From CAZUVM01 sp964623885 (GTDB lineage Bacteria; Verrucomicrobiota; Verrucomicrobiia; Limisphaerales; UBA8199), in assembly GCA_964623885.1 (NCBI GenBank), contig CAZUVM010000122.1, forward strand, positions 1 to 6,724: a DNA stretch of 6,724 nt. The letters run 5' to 3'. The notes under the pieces were generated by a model. The model was not told the origin of the DNA. It saw only the letters and a program-made list of their open reading frames with translations, and searched no databases. The translations under genes were made by a program, and so were the position numbers. Below are positions 6,516 to 6,724 of this stretch, piece by piece. The first letter of the stretch is position 1; each line of letters begins with the position of its first letter.

Positions 6516-6648
6516 CTATCCACTTACCCCTTAAACCCGTCCATTTTCTGTCTTCAATTTCTGGAACAGCATAACTGCCGCTGCGACACTTGTGATGGCG
6601 GCATATCGCAGCCTTTTGTGACTGGCGCCCTCGAGACACTTGGAGCCT

Positions 6649-6724
6649 CTATTCGCTTCTTATGGCCAAAACGGGATCCAGGCGGGCGGCTCGAGCGGCG
6701 GGAATAATACCGGCAATGAGACCG
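6649..6724 (-). CDS. C-terminal end of a MacB/FtsX-type ABC transporter permease, partial
   Basis: Reading leftwards from the window edge, 25 codons encode GLIAGIIPAARAARLDPVLAIRSE before the TAG at 6649-6651. 'G..P A.RAARLDP..A(I/L)R.E' is the characteristic end of the last transmembrane helix and cytoplasmic tail of MacB/FtsX-superfamily permeases, which act with an ATPase in export of lipoproteins, peptides or drugs. The rest of the gene lies to the right of the window. About 130 bases separate its stop from the truncated gene to the left. That spacer shows no clear terminator and no recognisable coding remnant. Confidence 0.78.
   Translation of the reverse strand, partial: GLIAGIIPAARAARLDPVLAIRSE

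Overview
The window looks like a chromosomal stretch from a Verrucomicrobiota-type bacterium, probably a soil or sediment lineage. This is inference. It rests on a long secreted protein built from HYR, Ig-like and concanavalin-like modules with a 'FYRL' C-terminal module, GC-rich coding with loose spacing, and neighbours of types common in that phylum. No marker gene fixes the taxonomy.

Layout. Positions 1-2631 (+) hold the 3' end of a large, cysteine-rich, secreted multidomain protein whose start lies outside the window. Facing it, 2705-3325 (-) encodes an SCO1/SenC copper-chaperone-like thioredoxin-fold protein. Its ATG overlaps the stop of a 5'-truncated formylglycine-generating-enzyme/NirV-like remnant (3322 to about 3555, open to 3579, -), so the two were once an operon. 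After a short spacer with a terminator-like hairpin comes a VOC (glyoxalase-fold) gene (3746-4114, -).

The right half is dominated by a broken gene on the minus strand. An IS5-family element (4495-5403, 909 bp, 18-bp perfect inverted repeats, TAA target duplication) sits inside it. Removing the IS and one TAA joins 5406-6515 to 4245-4494 in frame, giving 452 codons of the C-terminal part of a large protein, which I associate from memory with GHKL/HSP90-like ATPase proteins. Its N-terminal part is also missing: an in-frame TAG lies at 6516-6518. At the right edge (6649-6724, -) are the last 25 codons plus stop of a MacB/FtsX-type ABC transporter permease.

Overall the interval 3322-6518 is a zone of gene decay: one 5'-truncated gene, and one gene broken by both an IS and loss of its 5' part, interspersed with intact small genes. 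I found no CRISPR array, tRNA, rRNA or coherent new defence-type system. The most informative signals are the reconstructable IS-split gene and the NirV-like remnant coupled to the SCO gene, which suggests a former copper nitrite reductase locus. No gene-free stretch exceeds about 170 bases.
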